Below, in pieces: positions 16,347 to 25,137 of a DNA stretch of 64,000 bases (positions are counted from its first letter, which is position 1; each line of letters begins with the position of its first letter). A program made the translations under genes and the position numbers. Source of the stretch: DATAWK01 sp036267255 (lineage in GTDB: Bacteria > Acidobacteriota > Terriglobia > Terriglobales > Acidobacteriaceae). Where the stretch lies: assembly GCA_036267255.1 (NCBI GenBank), contig DATAWK010000041.1:186001-250000 (forward strand). Reading direction: 5' to 3'. The notes below the pieces were generated by a model that saw nothing but the letters and a program-made list of their open reading frames with translations, made no database searches and was not told where the DNA came from.

Positions 16347-17172
16347 GCATTTCATCTCCCGATGAGGAGTCAGACGCGGAGTCTGGCGCGCTTGCGGACG
16401 GCGCCGGACGCTGCAGCCACAGCAGTGCGCCCGCAATTACCACGACAAATGCGATGCTCTGCGTGATGGAAAATGTGCCCGCGAAGAAAATTTTTCTGCT
16501 CGCATCGCCGCGAAAAAAATCCAGCCAGAAAATGACAAGTCCGTACAGGAAAAGCCATGCGCCGATTCCTTCGCCATCCTGGCGACGCCGTGGCAGCAGC
16601 CACAACAGAAATACACACAGCAAAAATGCGAGGACGCATTCGTACATCTGCGTGGGATGCAGGCGCACACCCAGCGGCGTGCCGTACCAATAAGCGGCCC
16701 AGCGATTGCGAAATATTACTCCCCAGGGAAGCGTTGTGGCCGTGCCGTAGCCGGAGCCAGCTGCAAACGCACCCAGCGATGCAATGGAAGCGGCGAGGGC
16801 CAACGGGGGAGCAGCGGCATCCAGGGTACGCAGCCAGGGCATCTTCTTCACCCGCATGTAGATCAAGCCGGTGATCAGCGCCAATAGAAATCCGCTGAGC
16901 AACGTACTTATAGAACGCGTTACCGGCAGGCTCAGCATCAGCACCGGGTAGTGAAGAAAATCATGCCAGTTGGTGACAATTAAAAGGAGCTTTGTTCCCA
17001 GCAGTACGCTGAAGACGACCAGCATGCATAGGTTCCACATGGATTCCGGTTCAACCCGGAGCCTGCGCGCCGTGTACAAGGCCAAAAACAGGGCCGCCAC
17101 CAGGCCAATAGCCAGACAAGCGCCATAGGTTGGAAGAGTGAAAGGGCCGAACTGAAATAGACGTGGATACAC
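16336..17172 (-). CDS. lgt: Prolipoprotein diacylglyceryl transferase
   Basis: Inner-membrane enzyme attaching diacylglycerol to the lipobox cysteine of prolipoproteins; 278 aa with seven hydrophobic segments. Supporting motifs are the opening YPRLFQFGPFTLPTYG and HPTQMYE near residue 180. The usual Lgt signature (G-R-x-G-x-F) reads IASLGAFAAGSGYG here, so the conserved Arg is absent at that spot. Start is GTG 17172. There is no Shine-Dalgarno, and the 6S RNA candidate ends 14 nt upstream. Its stop overlaps the RluD-type gene. Confidence 0.88.
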   Translation of the reverse strand: MYPRLFQFGPFTLPTYGACLAIGLVAALFLALYTARRLRVEPESMWNLCMLVVFSVLLGTKLLLIVTNWHDFLHYPVLMLSLPVTRSISTLLSGFLLALITGLIYMRVKKMPWLRTLDAAAPPLALAASIASLGAFAAGSGYGTATTLPWGVIFRNRWAAYWYGTPLGVRLHPTQMYECVLAFLLCVFLLWLLPRRRQDGEGIGAWLFLYGLVIFWLDFFRGDASRKIFFAGTFSITQSIAFVVVIAGALLWLQRPAPSASAPDSASDSSSGDEMHAD

Positions 17173-17185
17173 AGCGGAAGGTACG

Positions 17186-17384
17186 AAAAACCGACCCGCT
17201 GGGCCGTGCAGTAGTGCGCCGGTGAACCCGTCCTAAGACGGTGGGAACTCTCCGCGGCTCTTTAGGCATTCCGGACTGGCGGACACTGCACACCGAGCCG
17301 ATTTATCGAGTCGAGTCCCCTGTTCAATGAATGTAGGTTCAACCAGCGTGGACCACCACACCTGCTTTGCAGGCCGGTTTCTAA
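17186..17384 (-). ncRNA. ssrS: 6S RNA (candidate)
   Basis: 6S RNA binds housekeeping RNA polymerase by mimicking an open promoter. About 199 nt can fold as a long rod. Ends: AAACCGGCCTGC (17369-17380) pairs fully with GCGGGTCGGTTT (17188-17199), with two wobbles, followed by five T. Inner stems: GGT-T-GAACC with GGTTCACC; GGGGACTC with GAGTTCCC; CGGCTC with GAGCCG. Between them is a large bubble holding the hairpin CCGTC-TTAG-GACGG, as in proteobacterial 6S. The layout and the 'GTTCCCACC...GGGTTCACC' segment resemble E. coli 6S by eye. No covariance search was run. Confidence 0.78.
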
Positions 17385-17389
17385 CTTGG

Positions 17390-17418
17390 ATGCTAATGGT
17401 GAAGGCTGCAATTAGCAA
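17390..17418 (-). promoter_or_regulatory. Promoter of the 6S RNA candidate
   Basis: Read on the minus strand: TTGCTA (-35, 17413-17418), 17-nt spacer, TAGCAT (-10, 17390-17395). The predicted first base is at about 17383-17384, which agrees with the 5' end of the folded RNA. Each box matches 4 of 6 consensus positions. Confidence 0.45.
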
Positions 17419-17468
17419 GCCTGCTAACTGCAGCCAGACGCCTTCGGCTTATTCCATGAAATATCCCC

Positions 17469-18383
17469 TCAATTTGTCATCCAGAAATGATTGGAATGGA
17501 AATCGAGATAGACAACATGCCCGGCGAGCAGTCCTTGCCCAACGGTTCCATCGAACATTCCGTCCGGCACATGCACCTGGGCCGTCGCAAAGAATAAAGG
17601 ACCATTGCCGGCAAGTTCCTTGGAACCAAATGCTTCCTTGCGGGCATGGGCCTCCTTCATGGTTACGCCGCCGTCGGTGTAGGGAAACAACTGTGTTGCA
17701 CTGGTTGCGCTCTCCGACTTCAAGCCAAGCTTGTCTACCGCCGTTGGATAGATCAGCATCGTTCCGCTGTACAGCGTGTCAATCTGCGCTGTGATGGGCT
17801 TTCCATTGACAGAAAAGCCGGTCGTCACCAGCACATGCGGACGTCCGTTGCCAAAGGTCGGCTGCGTGACATTACCGCAAAATCCCGGGCATGGAGGATC
17901 GGCAGTCAGAAGTTCGGACACGCTGACGGTCTTGCGCTTGTAGTCCAGGCGCAGCAGCCGATCTTTGAACGCCGGATAAGACAAAACGCCATCCGCCGGC
18001 GGCATCTCGTCCTTCTTGATAGCGGAAGCGATATTCACTACGAGCACGGGAATGTTACCGAGCGAAGCATCGCCCAGACGGGCGCCTTCCAGAGTGGCTG
18101 ATCCATAGCCTGGAATTGCTTTTCCACTCCGATCGGTAACGGACGCTGGTTCCACCGCAAGCCCGAGATCTTTCGCCACGGCAGAATCGACGATGGAATT
18201 CTCATCGCCAAGATCCACCAGCATGCGCAGATGCTTTCCATTCTTCAGTGCAATATCCACACACGGCAACCCGGAACAGGAGAGCATGACACCTCCCTGG
18301 AGTGCAGGGAGTTCAGCATTGGCCACAATTGCAGTAGCCAAAAAACAGAAAAAAAGCGCAAATATCCTATAAAAGTGTTTCAT
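17469..18383 (-). CDS. Retropepsin-like aspartyl protease family protein, secreted
   Basis: A 304-residue exported protein with signal peptide residues 1-23 (ending ANA). Two similar halves suggest a pepsin/retropepsin-like fold: 'MLVDLGDENSIVD' (Asp57) and 'ITAQIDTLYSGTMLI'. The usual D-T/S-G triplet reads DLG in the first half and DTL in the second, so activity is doubtful and it may only bind ligand. Two Cys pairs (LSCSGLPC, DPPCPGFCG) may form disulfides. It starts 44 nt after the ADOP permease on the same strand and is probably its operon partner. Confidence 0.65.
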   Translation of the reverse strand: MKHFYRIFALFFCFLATAIVANAELPALQGGVMLSCSGLPCVDIALKNGKHLRMLVDLGDENSIVDSAVAKDLGLAVEPASVTDRSGKAIPGYGSATLEGARLGDASLGNIPVLVVNIASAIKKDEMPPADGVLSYPAFKDRLLRLDYKRKTVSVSELLTADPPCPGFCGNVTQPTFGNGRPHVLVTTGFSVNGKPITAQIDTLYSGTMLIYPTAVDKLGLKSESATSATQLFPYTDGGVTMKEAHARKEAFGSKELAGNGPLFFATAQVHVPDGMFDGTVGQGLLAGHVVYLDFHSNHFWMTN

Positions 18384-18427
18384 TGTGCAACTCCTTCATC
18401 GTTTGGTTGAGGGTTTTGGGTTGAGTT

Positions 18428-20863
18428 TTATTCTTCTCGCAGTATTTGCTTTGGATCGACCTGCAAAGCGCGACGGGCGGGAATCCACGTCGCAAGAGTG
18501 CCGACCAGCATCATGGTCAACACCACACCGGCCAGCACAACGGGATCGTTGGGCGTGGCCTGGTACACGATACTGGCTAGTACGCGGCTGGCGGCAATGC
18601 CCAGCGCAAGACCAACCAGAGAGCCTGACAGAAGCAACACCATCGGCCTGTACAGCGCTGCACGCAGCAACTGCCCGCGCGACGCTCCCAGCGCAACGCG
18701 GATACCCAGTTCCTTCATCCGGCGGCTGACGGTGTAGGAGGCAAGACCGAAGATTCCGGTAATGGCCAGCAGAATTCCCAGCCCGCCAAAGGCGCCGAGA
18801 GCGAGAGTGGCGACACGGGCGGGCATCAGCGCCAGCCCGAGCGCATCCTGCCAGGGACCGAGGCTGGAGATGGGCAGATTCGGATCGAGGCGGCGAAGGG
18901 TGTCATGAACGGCCACCGCCATATCGCGCGGATCGCGCTGCGAGCGCACCAGCAGGAACATCGATGTATTGGTGCGTTGCAGGATCGACAGGAAGAGCGC
19001 CGGCGATGGATCTTCGCTGATTGTGTTGTATTTTCCATCCTCCACGACGCCGATAATTTCCATTTTGTCGCCGAAGGCTTTCATGTACTTTCCAACGGCA
19101 TCCGTCGTGCCGAACAACATTCGTGCAAACGTCTGGTTGATAATGGCGACTCTGGGCGCTTTCGCATCATCCTGCTCGGTAAAGTTCCGGCCTGCGACAA
19201 TGCGCGTTCCTGCGGCCGTCAGATATCCCGGCGAGACCCGATAATAATTCGTGCCAAACTTGGTGTTCTCGACATTCAAATCCACCGTGTCTGCCGTGTA
19301 GATGCTGGTGTGCGACTGGTACACGCTCAACGGAGTTGCGCTCGTGTACCCCACGGCCGTCACACCGGGCAGGTGCGCAACCTCCTCCGCCAGACGCTTC
19401 TGGAACTGTGCCGCGCCGACAGCGGTGTAGTTGGCCAGTTGCAGATCTGCCGCGGCCACCGTCACACCGTTCGGATTGAAACCGAAGTTGGCATGCAGGG
19501 TGCGCCCCAATCCCCGCAAAGCAACCAGCGATGCAGTGACCAGCAGGCAGCAAATGGCAATTTGAAATCCCAGCAGCAGATCGCGAAAGGCCCATGTACG
19601 GCCCACTTGCATCGTGCTTGTCCCGCTCTTGATGGCCTGGTTCGGATCGGTCTTCCAGATTTGCCGCAGCGGCACGCAGCCGAACAAGGCTCCGGTAGCT
19701 ACGGACACAACGAAGGCAAAGAAGTAGACCAGCTTGTCCGGTTCCACAACGACCTGAATCGGAAACGCTGTGGTCGGCTGCCAGTTGCTCAAGGCATGCA
19801 ACAAGCCGACAGCCACCACGCACCCGGCCATGCCGCCCAATATCGATAGCACGATCGATTCCGTCAGCAATTGGCGCAACAACCTGGACCGGCCTGCACC
19901 CACGGCCACACGGATGGCCAGTTCGCGCGCCCGGTCCGCAGTTCGCGCGGCGAACAGGCTGCCCAGATTGGCGCACGCGGCCAGCAAAACCAAACCTGCA
20001 AGCAACATCACGCCCAGCAGGAACGCCTTCACAGGACCACCCAGCATATTTCCCAGAAATCCCGGCTGCGTCAGTTCATAGGCAAGCTTGCTTTCCGTTT
20101 GCGGATATTCTTTTGCAAGCTGATGTGCGACCGCATTCAGGTTTGCTGTTGCCGCGGCTGCAGTAATGCCGGGCTTGACGCGGCCAACGAGGAATACGTC
20201 CATCTCATCGCGGCTATGGATCCAGTTAAAGCCTTCGATCTGGGCCTGATTCATTACCGGAACGAACACGTCCGGCCAGACGAAGCGCTCCGTTCCCGTA
20301 AATCCCCGGGGCGCCACTCCGAGCACGGTATACGGAACTTTGTTCAGATGGATGACGCGGCCAACGATCCCTTTGTCACTGCCAAACTTGCTACGCCAGC
20401 AGTTGTAGCTGAGCACCACATAGGCGCTGGCGCCGGGGTTGGTGTCGTCCGCCTGATGGATCATCCGTCCCAGATACGGCCGCACGCCCAGCATGTCAAA
20501 ATAATTTCCGCTGACCATATAACCCCAGACCGGCTGTGGACCATTCGAGGTTTCCAGGCCAATGCGGGCAAAATTGTACATGGCAAGTGCCGAGAATGTG
20601 ATGTTGCGGTCGCGCAGGTCCTTGTAATCCGGATAAGAATTCGCCAGCGTTAAAAAACCGTCTTCATGCGGGTGTTGCAGCATGAACACATGCTTTGCGT
20701 CGCGGAAATTCATGGGCCGCAGCAACAGTGCGTTCAGCACGCTGAAGACCACCACATTCGCGCCAATGCCAAGCGCCAGCGTGACAATGGCCGTGAGCGC
20801 AAAGCCGGGCGAGTGGCGCAGCTTGCGTAAAGCGTAACGAATATCCTGCAGCAAAGTTGGCAT
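18428..20863 (-). CDS. ADOP-type MacB-like permease
   Basis: An 811-residue permease of the acidobacterial duplicated orphan permease family (TIGR03434): two FtsX modules, each with a MacB-like periplasmic domain, and no ATPase gene nearby. The N-terminus MPTLLQDIRYALRKLRHSPGF is a family hallmark. Four-helix transmembrane blocks lie at about residues 20-45, 275-430 and 690-800, and the C-terminus ends 'ARRALQVDPKQILREE'. ATG 20863 is chosen because GAGG lies 6 nt upstream. Transport substrate is unknown. Expression is likely sigma-54-dependent. Confidence 0.88.
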   Translation of the reverse strand: MPTLLQDIRYALRKLRHSPGFALTAIVTLALGIGANVVVFSVLNALLLRPMNFRDAKHVFMLQHPHEDGFLTLANSYPDYKDLRDRNITFSALAMYNFARIGLETSNGPQPVWGYMVSGNYFDMLGVRPYLGRMIHQADDTNPGASAYVVLSYNCWRSKFGSDKGIVGRVIHLNKVPYTVLGVAPRGFTGTERFVWPDVFVPVMNQAQIEGFNWIHSRDEMDVFLVGRVKPGITAAAATANLNAVAHQLAKEYPQTESKLAYELTQPGFLGNMLGGPVKAFLLGVMLLAGLVLLAACANLGSLFAARTADRARELAIRVAVGAGRSRLLRQLLTESIVLSILGGMAGCVVAVGLLHALSNWQPTTAFPIQVVVEPDKLVYFFAFVVSVATGALFGCVPLRQIWKTDPNQAIKSGTSTMQVGRTWAFRDLLLGFQIAICCLLVTASLVALRGLGRTLHANFGFNPNGVTVAAADLQLANYTAVGAAQFQKRLAEEVAHLPGVTAVGYTSATPLSVYQSHTSIYTADTVDLNVENTKFGTNYYRVSPGYLTAAGTRIVAGRNFTEQDDAKAPRVAIINQTFARMLFGTTDAVGKYMKAFGDKMEIIGVVEDGKYNTISEDPSPALFLSILQRTNTSMFLLVRSQRDPRDMAVAVHDTLRRLDPNLPISSLGPWQDALGLALMPARVATLALGAFGGLGILLAITGIFGLASYTVSRRMKELGIRVALGASRGQLLRAALYRPMVLLLSGSLVGLALGIAASRVLASIVYQATPNDPVVLAGVVLTMMLVGTLATWIPARRALQVDPKQILREE

Positions 20864-20901
20864 GGCAATCCTCGACACACGTGGATACGCAAGAAAGAGG
20901 G

Positions 20902-20917
20902 TGCACGTTCCCGGCCA
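20902..20917 (-). promoter_or_regulatory. Sigma-54-type -24/-12 promoter
   Basis: On the minus strand the sequence is TGGCCGGGAACGTGCA. The consensus TGGCACG-N4-TTGCA is matched at the invariant GG and GC and at their exact spacing, with three mismatches elsewhere. The start site would be about 20890, giving a leader of about 27 nt with its Shine-Dalgarno. Confidence 0.6.
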
Positions 20918-20978
20918 AATGCAACAGCCTACAAATCATTGATTTTTCGGAGTTTTATTTTTTAGCGCGGCGCACGAG

Positions 20979-21014
20979 TGTCCGAAAATAGAAAACACTG
21001 TCCGAAAGCGGACA
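20979..21014. promoter_or_regulatory. Upstream activator site with TGTCCG dyad
   Basis: A perfect dyad TGTCCG-AAAG-CGGACA at 20999-21014 and a second half-site TGTCCGAAAA at 20979, exactly 20 bp (two helical turns) away. It lies 60-110 bp upstream of the -24 element, the usual range for a bacterial enhancer-binding protein that activates sigma-54. Confidence 0.55.
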
Positions 21015-21057
21015 ATTCATCGTGCGACAAATCGCTTATTGAAGTTGCCGGATGATC

Positions 21058-21393
21058 TTATCCAGCCTTGCGCGTGCCATCGAGAACAGCATCCAGCATC
21101 TCAGCCAGAGTTTCGGCGCGCGTTTTGATGTTGGCCTCAACAGCGCCATTGGACGTGTCGTGCTTTTGCTGCAGCGTCACCAGTTCATCGGCAATGTTCA
21201 ATGCCGCCAGCACCGCAACACGCAGGGAATCCACCGTGGAGCCCTGTTGCGTGACAGCGCGCATCTTGGCATCCACGAGGGCGGCCAGTTGCTGCAGATA
21301 TTTTGGGTCGGTGCCGCGCAGATGATATGCCTGGTCGTAGATGTCCACGACGATGCTTTCGCTCTTCGGCATCTCTGGGTTCTGTGTATCCAT
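21058..21393 (-). CDS. zapA: Cell division protein ZapA
   Basis: A cytoplasmic protein that binds FtsZ and stabilises the Z-ring; 111 aa. The globular head is 'SIVVDIYDQAYHLRGTDPKYLQQLAALVDAKM', followed by a coiled-coil tail. GAGGAAG lies 5 nt before ATG 21393. The frame is open to 21477, but that part overlaps the upstream gene. It follows the ZapB-like gene by 22 nt in the pheS-pheT-zapB-zapA arrangement known in several phyla. Confidence 0.9.
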   Translation of the reverse strand: MDTQNPEMPKSESIVVDIYDQAYHLRGTDPKYLQQLAALVDAKMRAVTQQGSTVDSLRVAVLAALNIADELVTLQQKHDTSNGAVEANIKTRAETLAEMLDAVLDGTRKAG

Positions 21394-21415
21394 GCAAACT
21401 TCCTCCCTCTCCGGT

Positions 21416-21700
21416 TCAGGAAGCGGCAATGGCATCGAGGTTTTCGAGCAGGCGTTCCACGCGCTGGCGTACGGCATCGCGTTCTTTGTTCAACTCGGCC
21501 AGCTGGCGGCGCAGGTCAGAAACCTCCATCACATGCAGCTCCAGTTCTTCTTTCACGGTGCCCATTTGCTTTTCCAGCGTAGCGCGTTGTTCGCGCTCCG
21601 TGCGAAGCAGCTCAATGGTGCGCACCACGCGTTGTTCCAGGGCGGAAAACGTGTCAGCGGCGAGCGTCAATTCCTGATCTTTTACTGCGGTCATATTCAT
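21416..21700 (-). CDS. ZapB-like coiled-coil protein
   Basis: A 94-residue protein that is almost entirely alpha-helical coiled coil: 'FSALEQRVVRTIELLRTER' leads a heptad pattern to the C-terminus. It lies directly upstream of zapA and downstream of pheT, as ZapB-like or DUF904 proteins do. It probably joins the division ring with ZapA. The short start region (MNMTAVKD) offers two ATG codons, and neither has a strong Shine-Dalgarno. Confidence 0.7.
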   Translation of the reverse strand: MNMTAVKDQELTLAADTFSALEQRVVRTIELLRTEREQRATLEKQMGTVKEELELHVMEVSDLRRQLAELNKERDAVRQRVERLLENLDAIAAS

Positions 21701-21778
21701 AGAAGTTGGGGGAACACTCTTGGCGCAGTATAACGCGGGATGATTGCCGAAACGAGAAGAAATGCACAGAAAACCCCA

Positions 21779-23890
21779 TCAACCTCGTAAAATCCCGCCA
21801 AGTGCCGTTAACTGCGCAATCACCTGATCCGACCAGTTCTGAATCTCTTCGTCGCGCAGGGTACGCTCCTGCGACTGAAAAACCGTGCGCACCAGCAACG
21901 AATAGCTGCCCTGCGGGACAGTCTTTCCCCTGGCGTCACGGAAGATTTCCAGCGGTTCCATTCGCCGCATTTCTGCAATGCCCAGCGACTGCAGCGAAGC
22001 CGCAATCTGCTCCCAGCGCACGGTATCGCGGAAGATGAAAGAGAAATCGCGCACCACGGCAGGAAAACGTGAGATGGGCTGTGTGACAATCCCGCTCAAT
22101 TCCTGACGAAAGAGCCGTTCCAGGTCCAGCTCGCCAACGAAAACATCCTGCTTGAACTTACGCTGCACAGCTTCCTGCGGAGCAAGCTGGCCAAAATAGC
22201 CGATCGTCGAGCCATCCGCGACCACGCGCGCCGCGCGGCCGGGGTGCAGCCATTTTGGCATCAGGCCGGCATCCGCCGGGAAGGCGTCGAAGTAAACCGA
22301 GCGCGCAGCAAAAGCCGACAGCAGCTCTTCCACTGCGCCCTTCATGTCATAAAAGCTGTACGGACGAGCCGTTCCATGAACGTTGCCCGACACGGTTCCG
22401 GTGGCGCCCATCGCCAGCGCCGGATGTTCGTGTACGCGATCCGTGCTGCCAAGGAAAACCGTGCCCATTTCAAAGAGGCGGACATTGTCCACGCTATGAT
22501 TCAGATTGTGCGCCAGCATGGCGAGCATTCCCGGCACCAATGAGGGCCGCAGACATCCCGCTTCCTCGCTGAGAGGATTGCCCAGCGGCACCACGTTGTC
22601 AGGCAGCGGCGTAAATGTAACTGCTTCTGTTACAGAACAAAACGTACTGGAAATGGCCTCGGTATAGCCTCCACCCAGCAATTTGTAACGGATTCTGTGC
22701 TCTTTGGCTGCCGTTGGCAACTCCACTACGCTTCCTGCAAAAGAGGGCAGCGTATTTGCGAAGCGATTGTAGCCATGCAGCCGCGCGATCTCTTCGATCA
22801 GGTCAATTTCGCGTTCCAGATCGAGCCGCCAACTGGGTAGATGGACGGAATACGTGCCATCGCCTGTTTTCGCCATACGACAGCCAAGTGCCGTTAAATA
22901 ACGCTCGATGGTTCCGGCGTCGATCGCCTGGCCGTCCACAGTACGGCCCAATATGCGCGCAACTTCGCCGATTGCAAGTTGGATGGTTGCACGATCTACG
23001 GTGCGTGCGACCTGCGCAGGCACAATAACATCCACCAACTCGCCTTCGATCTCGCCACCAGCAGCCAAAATCAAGCGGCAGACCAGCGCCGAGGCAACCG
23101 GCGGTGCGGCGAAATCGGCTCCGCGTTCAAAACGGTGCGATGCATCTGTATGGAGGCCGTGCCGGCGCGACGATCGGCGCACGGTTGCGGGATCGAACCA
23201 GGCTGCCTCGACAAGAATATTCTTTGTCTGCGGCGTAATCATGGTGTCCCAACCGCCCATCACGCCGGCCAGCGCCAGCGCTTTGCGCTCGTCGGCAACT
23301 ACAAGATCGTCAGGAACCAACGTCCGTTCGGTTCCATCCAGCAGCTTCAGGCGTTCGCCCTTGCGCGCGCGCCGCAAGACCAGGCCGCCTTCCACTTTAT
23401 CCAGATCAAAAGCATGCGTGGGATGGCCCATCGCCAGCGTAACGAAGTTCGTCGCGTCCACGGCATTGCTGATCTGCTTTTGTTCCAGCATCGCAAACCG
23501 CTCAGCGACGTCCGCTGTCGAGGGCGCAATGTGCACGTTGCGCAGCACACGCGCCGTGAAGCGTCCGCAGAGATCGGGAGCTTCAATGCTCACGGGGTAT
23601 GCAGGCCTGATTGGCTTGCCCTTGGGCAATGCAGTATCGAGGGATGCCAGCGGAATGTTGTAGATGGCCGCGGCCTCGCGCGCGATGCCGTAGTGGTTCA
23701 TGGCATCGACGCGATTGGTCGTGATGTCCATCTCAAAGAGCGAGCCATTTCCAGCGCCTCCGTCTTTCGCAGCTAGATCAAAGACGCCTTCGACAGCAAT
23801 GCCGCGCAGCGTCAGGTCGTCGGCAAGCTGACGGTCGGTGACGGCAAGCGTCGGCAGGTAGGCCCGCAACCATGCAGAGAGAATCTTCAT
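21779..23890 (-). CDS. pheT: Phenylalanyl-tRNA synthetase beta chain (short form)
   Basis: Beta subunit of the (alpha-beta)2 enzyme. The 703-residue chain has the B1 region (MKILSAWLRAYLP), B3/B4 editing domain ('ISNAVDATNFV', 'GHPTHAFD'), B5, the catalytic-like core, and a C-terminal FDX-ACB anticodon-binding domain ('PAVVRDFSFIF'). Typical PheT has about 790 residues, the difference being an N-terminal EMAP-like tRNA-binding domain. Here B1 passes straight to 'FEMDITTNR', so that domain is missing. The start overlaps pheS by 4 nt (ATGA). Confidence 0.95.
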   Translation of the reverse strand: MKILSAWLRAYLPTLAVTDRQLADDLTLRGIAVEGVFDLAAKDGGAGNGSLFEMDITTNRVDAMNHYGIAREAAAIYNIPLASLDTALPKGKPIRPAYPVSIEAPDLCGRFTARVLRNVHIAPSTADVAERFAMLEQKQISNAVDATNFVTLAMGHPTHAFDLDKVEGGLVLRRARKGERLKLLDGTERTLVPDDLVVADERKALALAGVMGGWDTMITPQTKNILVEAAWFDPATVRRSSRRHGLHTDASHRFERGADFAAPPVASALVCRLILAAGGEIEGELVDVIVPAQVARTVDRATIQLAIGEVARILGRTVDGQAIDAGTIERYLTALGCRMAKTGDGTYSVHLPSWRLDLEREIDLIEEIARLHGYNRFANTLPSFAGSVVELPTAAKEHRIRYKLLGGGYTEAISSTFCSVTEAVTFTPLPDNVVPLGNPLSEEAGCLRPSLVPGMLAMLAHNLNHSVDNVRLFEMGTVFLGSTDRVHEHPALAMGATGTVSGNVHGTARPYSFYDMKGAVEELLSAFAARSVYFDAFPADAGLMPKWLHPGRAARVVADGSTIGYFGQLAPQEAVQRKFKQDVFVGELDLERLFRQELSGIVTQPISRFPAVVRDFSFIFRDTVRWEQIAASLQSLGIAEMRRMEPLEIFRDARGKTVPQGSYSLLVRTVFQSQERTLRDEEIQNWSDQVIAQLTALGGILRG

Positions 23891-24987
23891 GCGAACTGCT
23901 CCAGAAAGCGCATGTCGCCGGAATAGAGCAGACCGATGTCGCTGATGCCATACTTCATCATGGCGATGCGGTCGATGCCCATGCCAAAGGCGAAGCCGGA
24001 GATCTTCCTTGGGTTGTAGGCTGGCTGCTTCTCACTCACAAATCCAAAAACCGCCGGGTTCACCATGCCGCAGCCAAGCAGCTCAATCCAACCGGAGTGT
24101 TTGCATTTGCGGCAGCCTTTGCCGCCGCAGAAGATGCAGCTGATCTGCACATCGGCGCTCGGCTCGGTAAAAGGAAAGAATGATGGAAAGAAGCGCGTCT
24201 TCACGCTGGAACCGAAGAGTTCTTTCATCGCATGATCCAGCGTGCCTTTCAGATCGCTGAAGGTAATGTTTTCGTCCACGCACAGGCCTTCCACCTGATG
24301 AAAGATCGGCGAGTGCGTTGCATCGGCAGCATCATTGCGGTGAACTTTTCCCGGGATCACAATACGCACCGGCGGCGGTTGCCGCTCCATCGTGCGAATC
24401 TGCACCGGCGAGGTGTGCGTCCGCATCAGCAGGCGGTCACGCAGCGGTTTGTGCTCCTGATGCGCGACAATCAATGTGTCCTGCGTATCGCGCGCCGGGT
24501 GGTTCGGCGGAAAATTCAGACTCTCAAAGTTGTAGTAGTCGGTTTCAACTTCCGGTCCCACACCAACGGAGTAGCCCATGCGCTGAAAAATGCCGACCAC
24601 TTCATGCAGCGTCTTGATCAGCGGATGTTCCGCACCTATGCCGGGACGAATACCGGGCAGCGTAATGTCGATTGCATCCCCCGGCTGCACGTTGCTGCTA
24701 ACCATTGCGCCCGCTTCCAGCACCTGGTCGATCCGTTCTTTCAGCTGATTGAATCGCTGCCCAATGGCTTTTTTGGCGTCTGCCGGTGCGGTTTTCAACC
24801 ATGCATCGCTCACACTCTTCAGCCGGCCCTGCTTGCGACCCAACCAATGCAGACGAAACTGCTCCATATCCTCAGCCGAGGCAATACGTCCTGCCTCCTG
24901 CTGCGCCGTATGCAACAGTTCCTGAAAGGCGCGGTCGAGCGTAACCTCGTCATGCGCAGCCAGTTGGGGTATCTCTTTTTGCGTCAT
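23887..24987 (-). CDS. pheS: Phenylalanyl-tRNA synthetase alpha chain
   Basis: Catalytic alpha subunit charging tRNA-Phe; 366 aa. An N-terminal coiled coil (about residues 1-110) is followed by class II motif 2 ('RTHTSPVQIRTM') and motif 3 ('GFAFGMGIDRIAMMKYGI'). A four-Cys pair, CIFCGGKGCRKC, lies near residue 285 and could bind zinc; this is seen in some bacterial PheS. It is the first gene of the pheS-pheT-zapB-zapA run. No strong Shine-Dalgarno precedes ATG 24987. Confidence 0.95.
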   Translation of the reverse strand: MTQKEIPQLAAHDEVTLDRAFQELLHTAQQEAGRIASAEDMEQFRLHWLGRKQGRLKSVSDAWLKTAPADAKKAIGQRFNQLKERIDQVLEAGAMVSSNVQPGDAIDITLPGIRPGIGAEHPLIKTLHEVVGIFQRMGYSVGVGPEVETDYYNFESLNFPPNHPARDTQDTLIVAHQEHKPLRDRLLMRTHTSPVQIRTMERQPPPVRIVIPGKVHRNDAADATHSPIFHQVEGLCVDENITFSDLKGTLDHAMKELFGSSVKTRFFPSFFPFTEPSADVQISCIFCGGKGCRKCKHSGWIELLGCGMVNPAVFGFVSEKQPAYNPRKISGFAFGMGIDRIAMMKYGISDIGLLYSGDMRFLEQFA

Positions 24988-25089
24988 TGTCTTGACTTTG
25001 AGGATAAATCACCGCGACAGGAATTCTTGTGGCGAGAGGAGTTCCCATGCTACGAATTTTTCGACGGCGAGCATTGCCGCCAAAACAGA

Positions 25090-25116
25090 AACGGCACGGC
25101 AGAAAGCCGCGCCGTT
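25090..25116 (-). terminator. Terminator of rpmI-rplT
   Basis: On the minus strand AACGGCGCGGC, loop TTTCT, GCCGTGCCGTT: 11 bp with one G-T pair, then TCTGTTTT. It lies 22 nt after the rplT stop. Confidence 0.75.
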
Positions 25117-25137
25117 CCTTGAAACATGAAATGGCAG

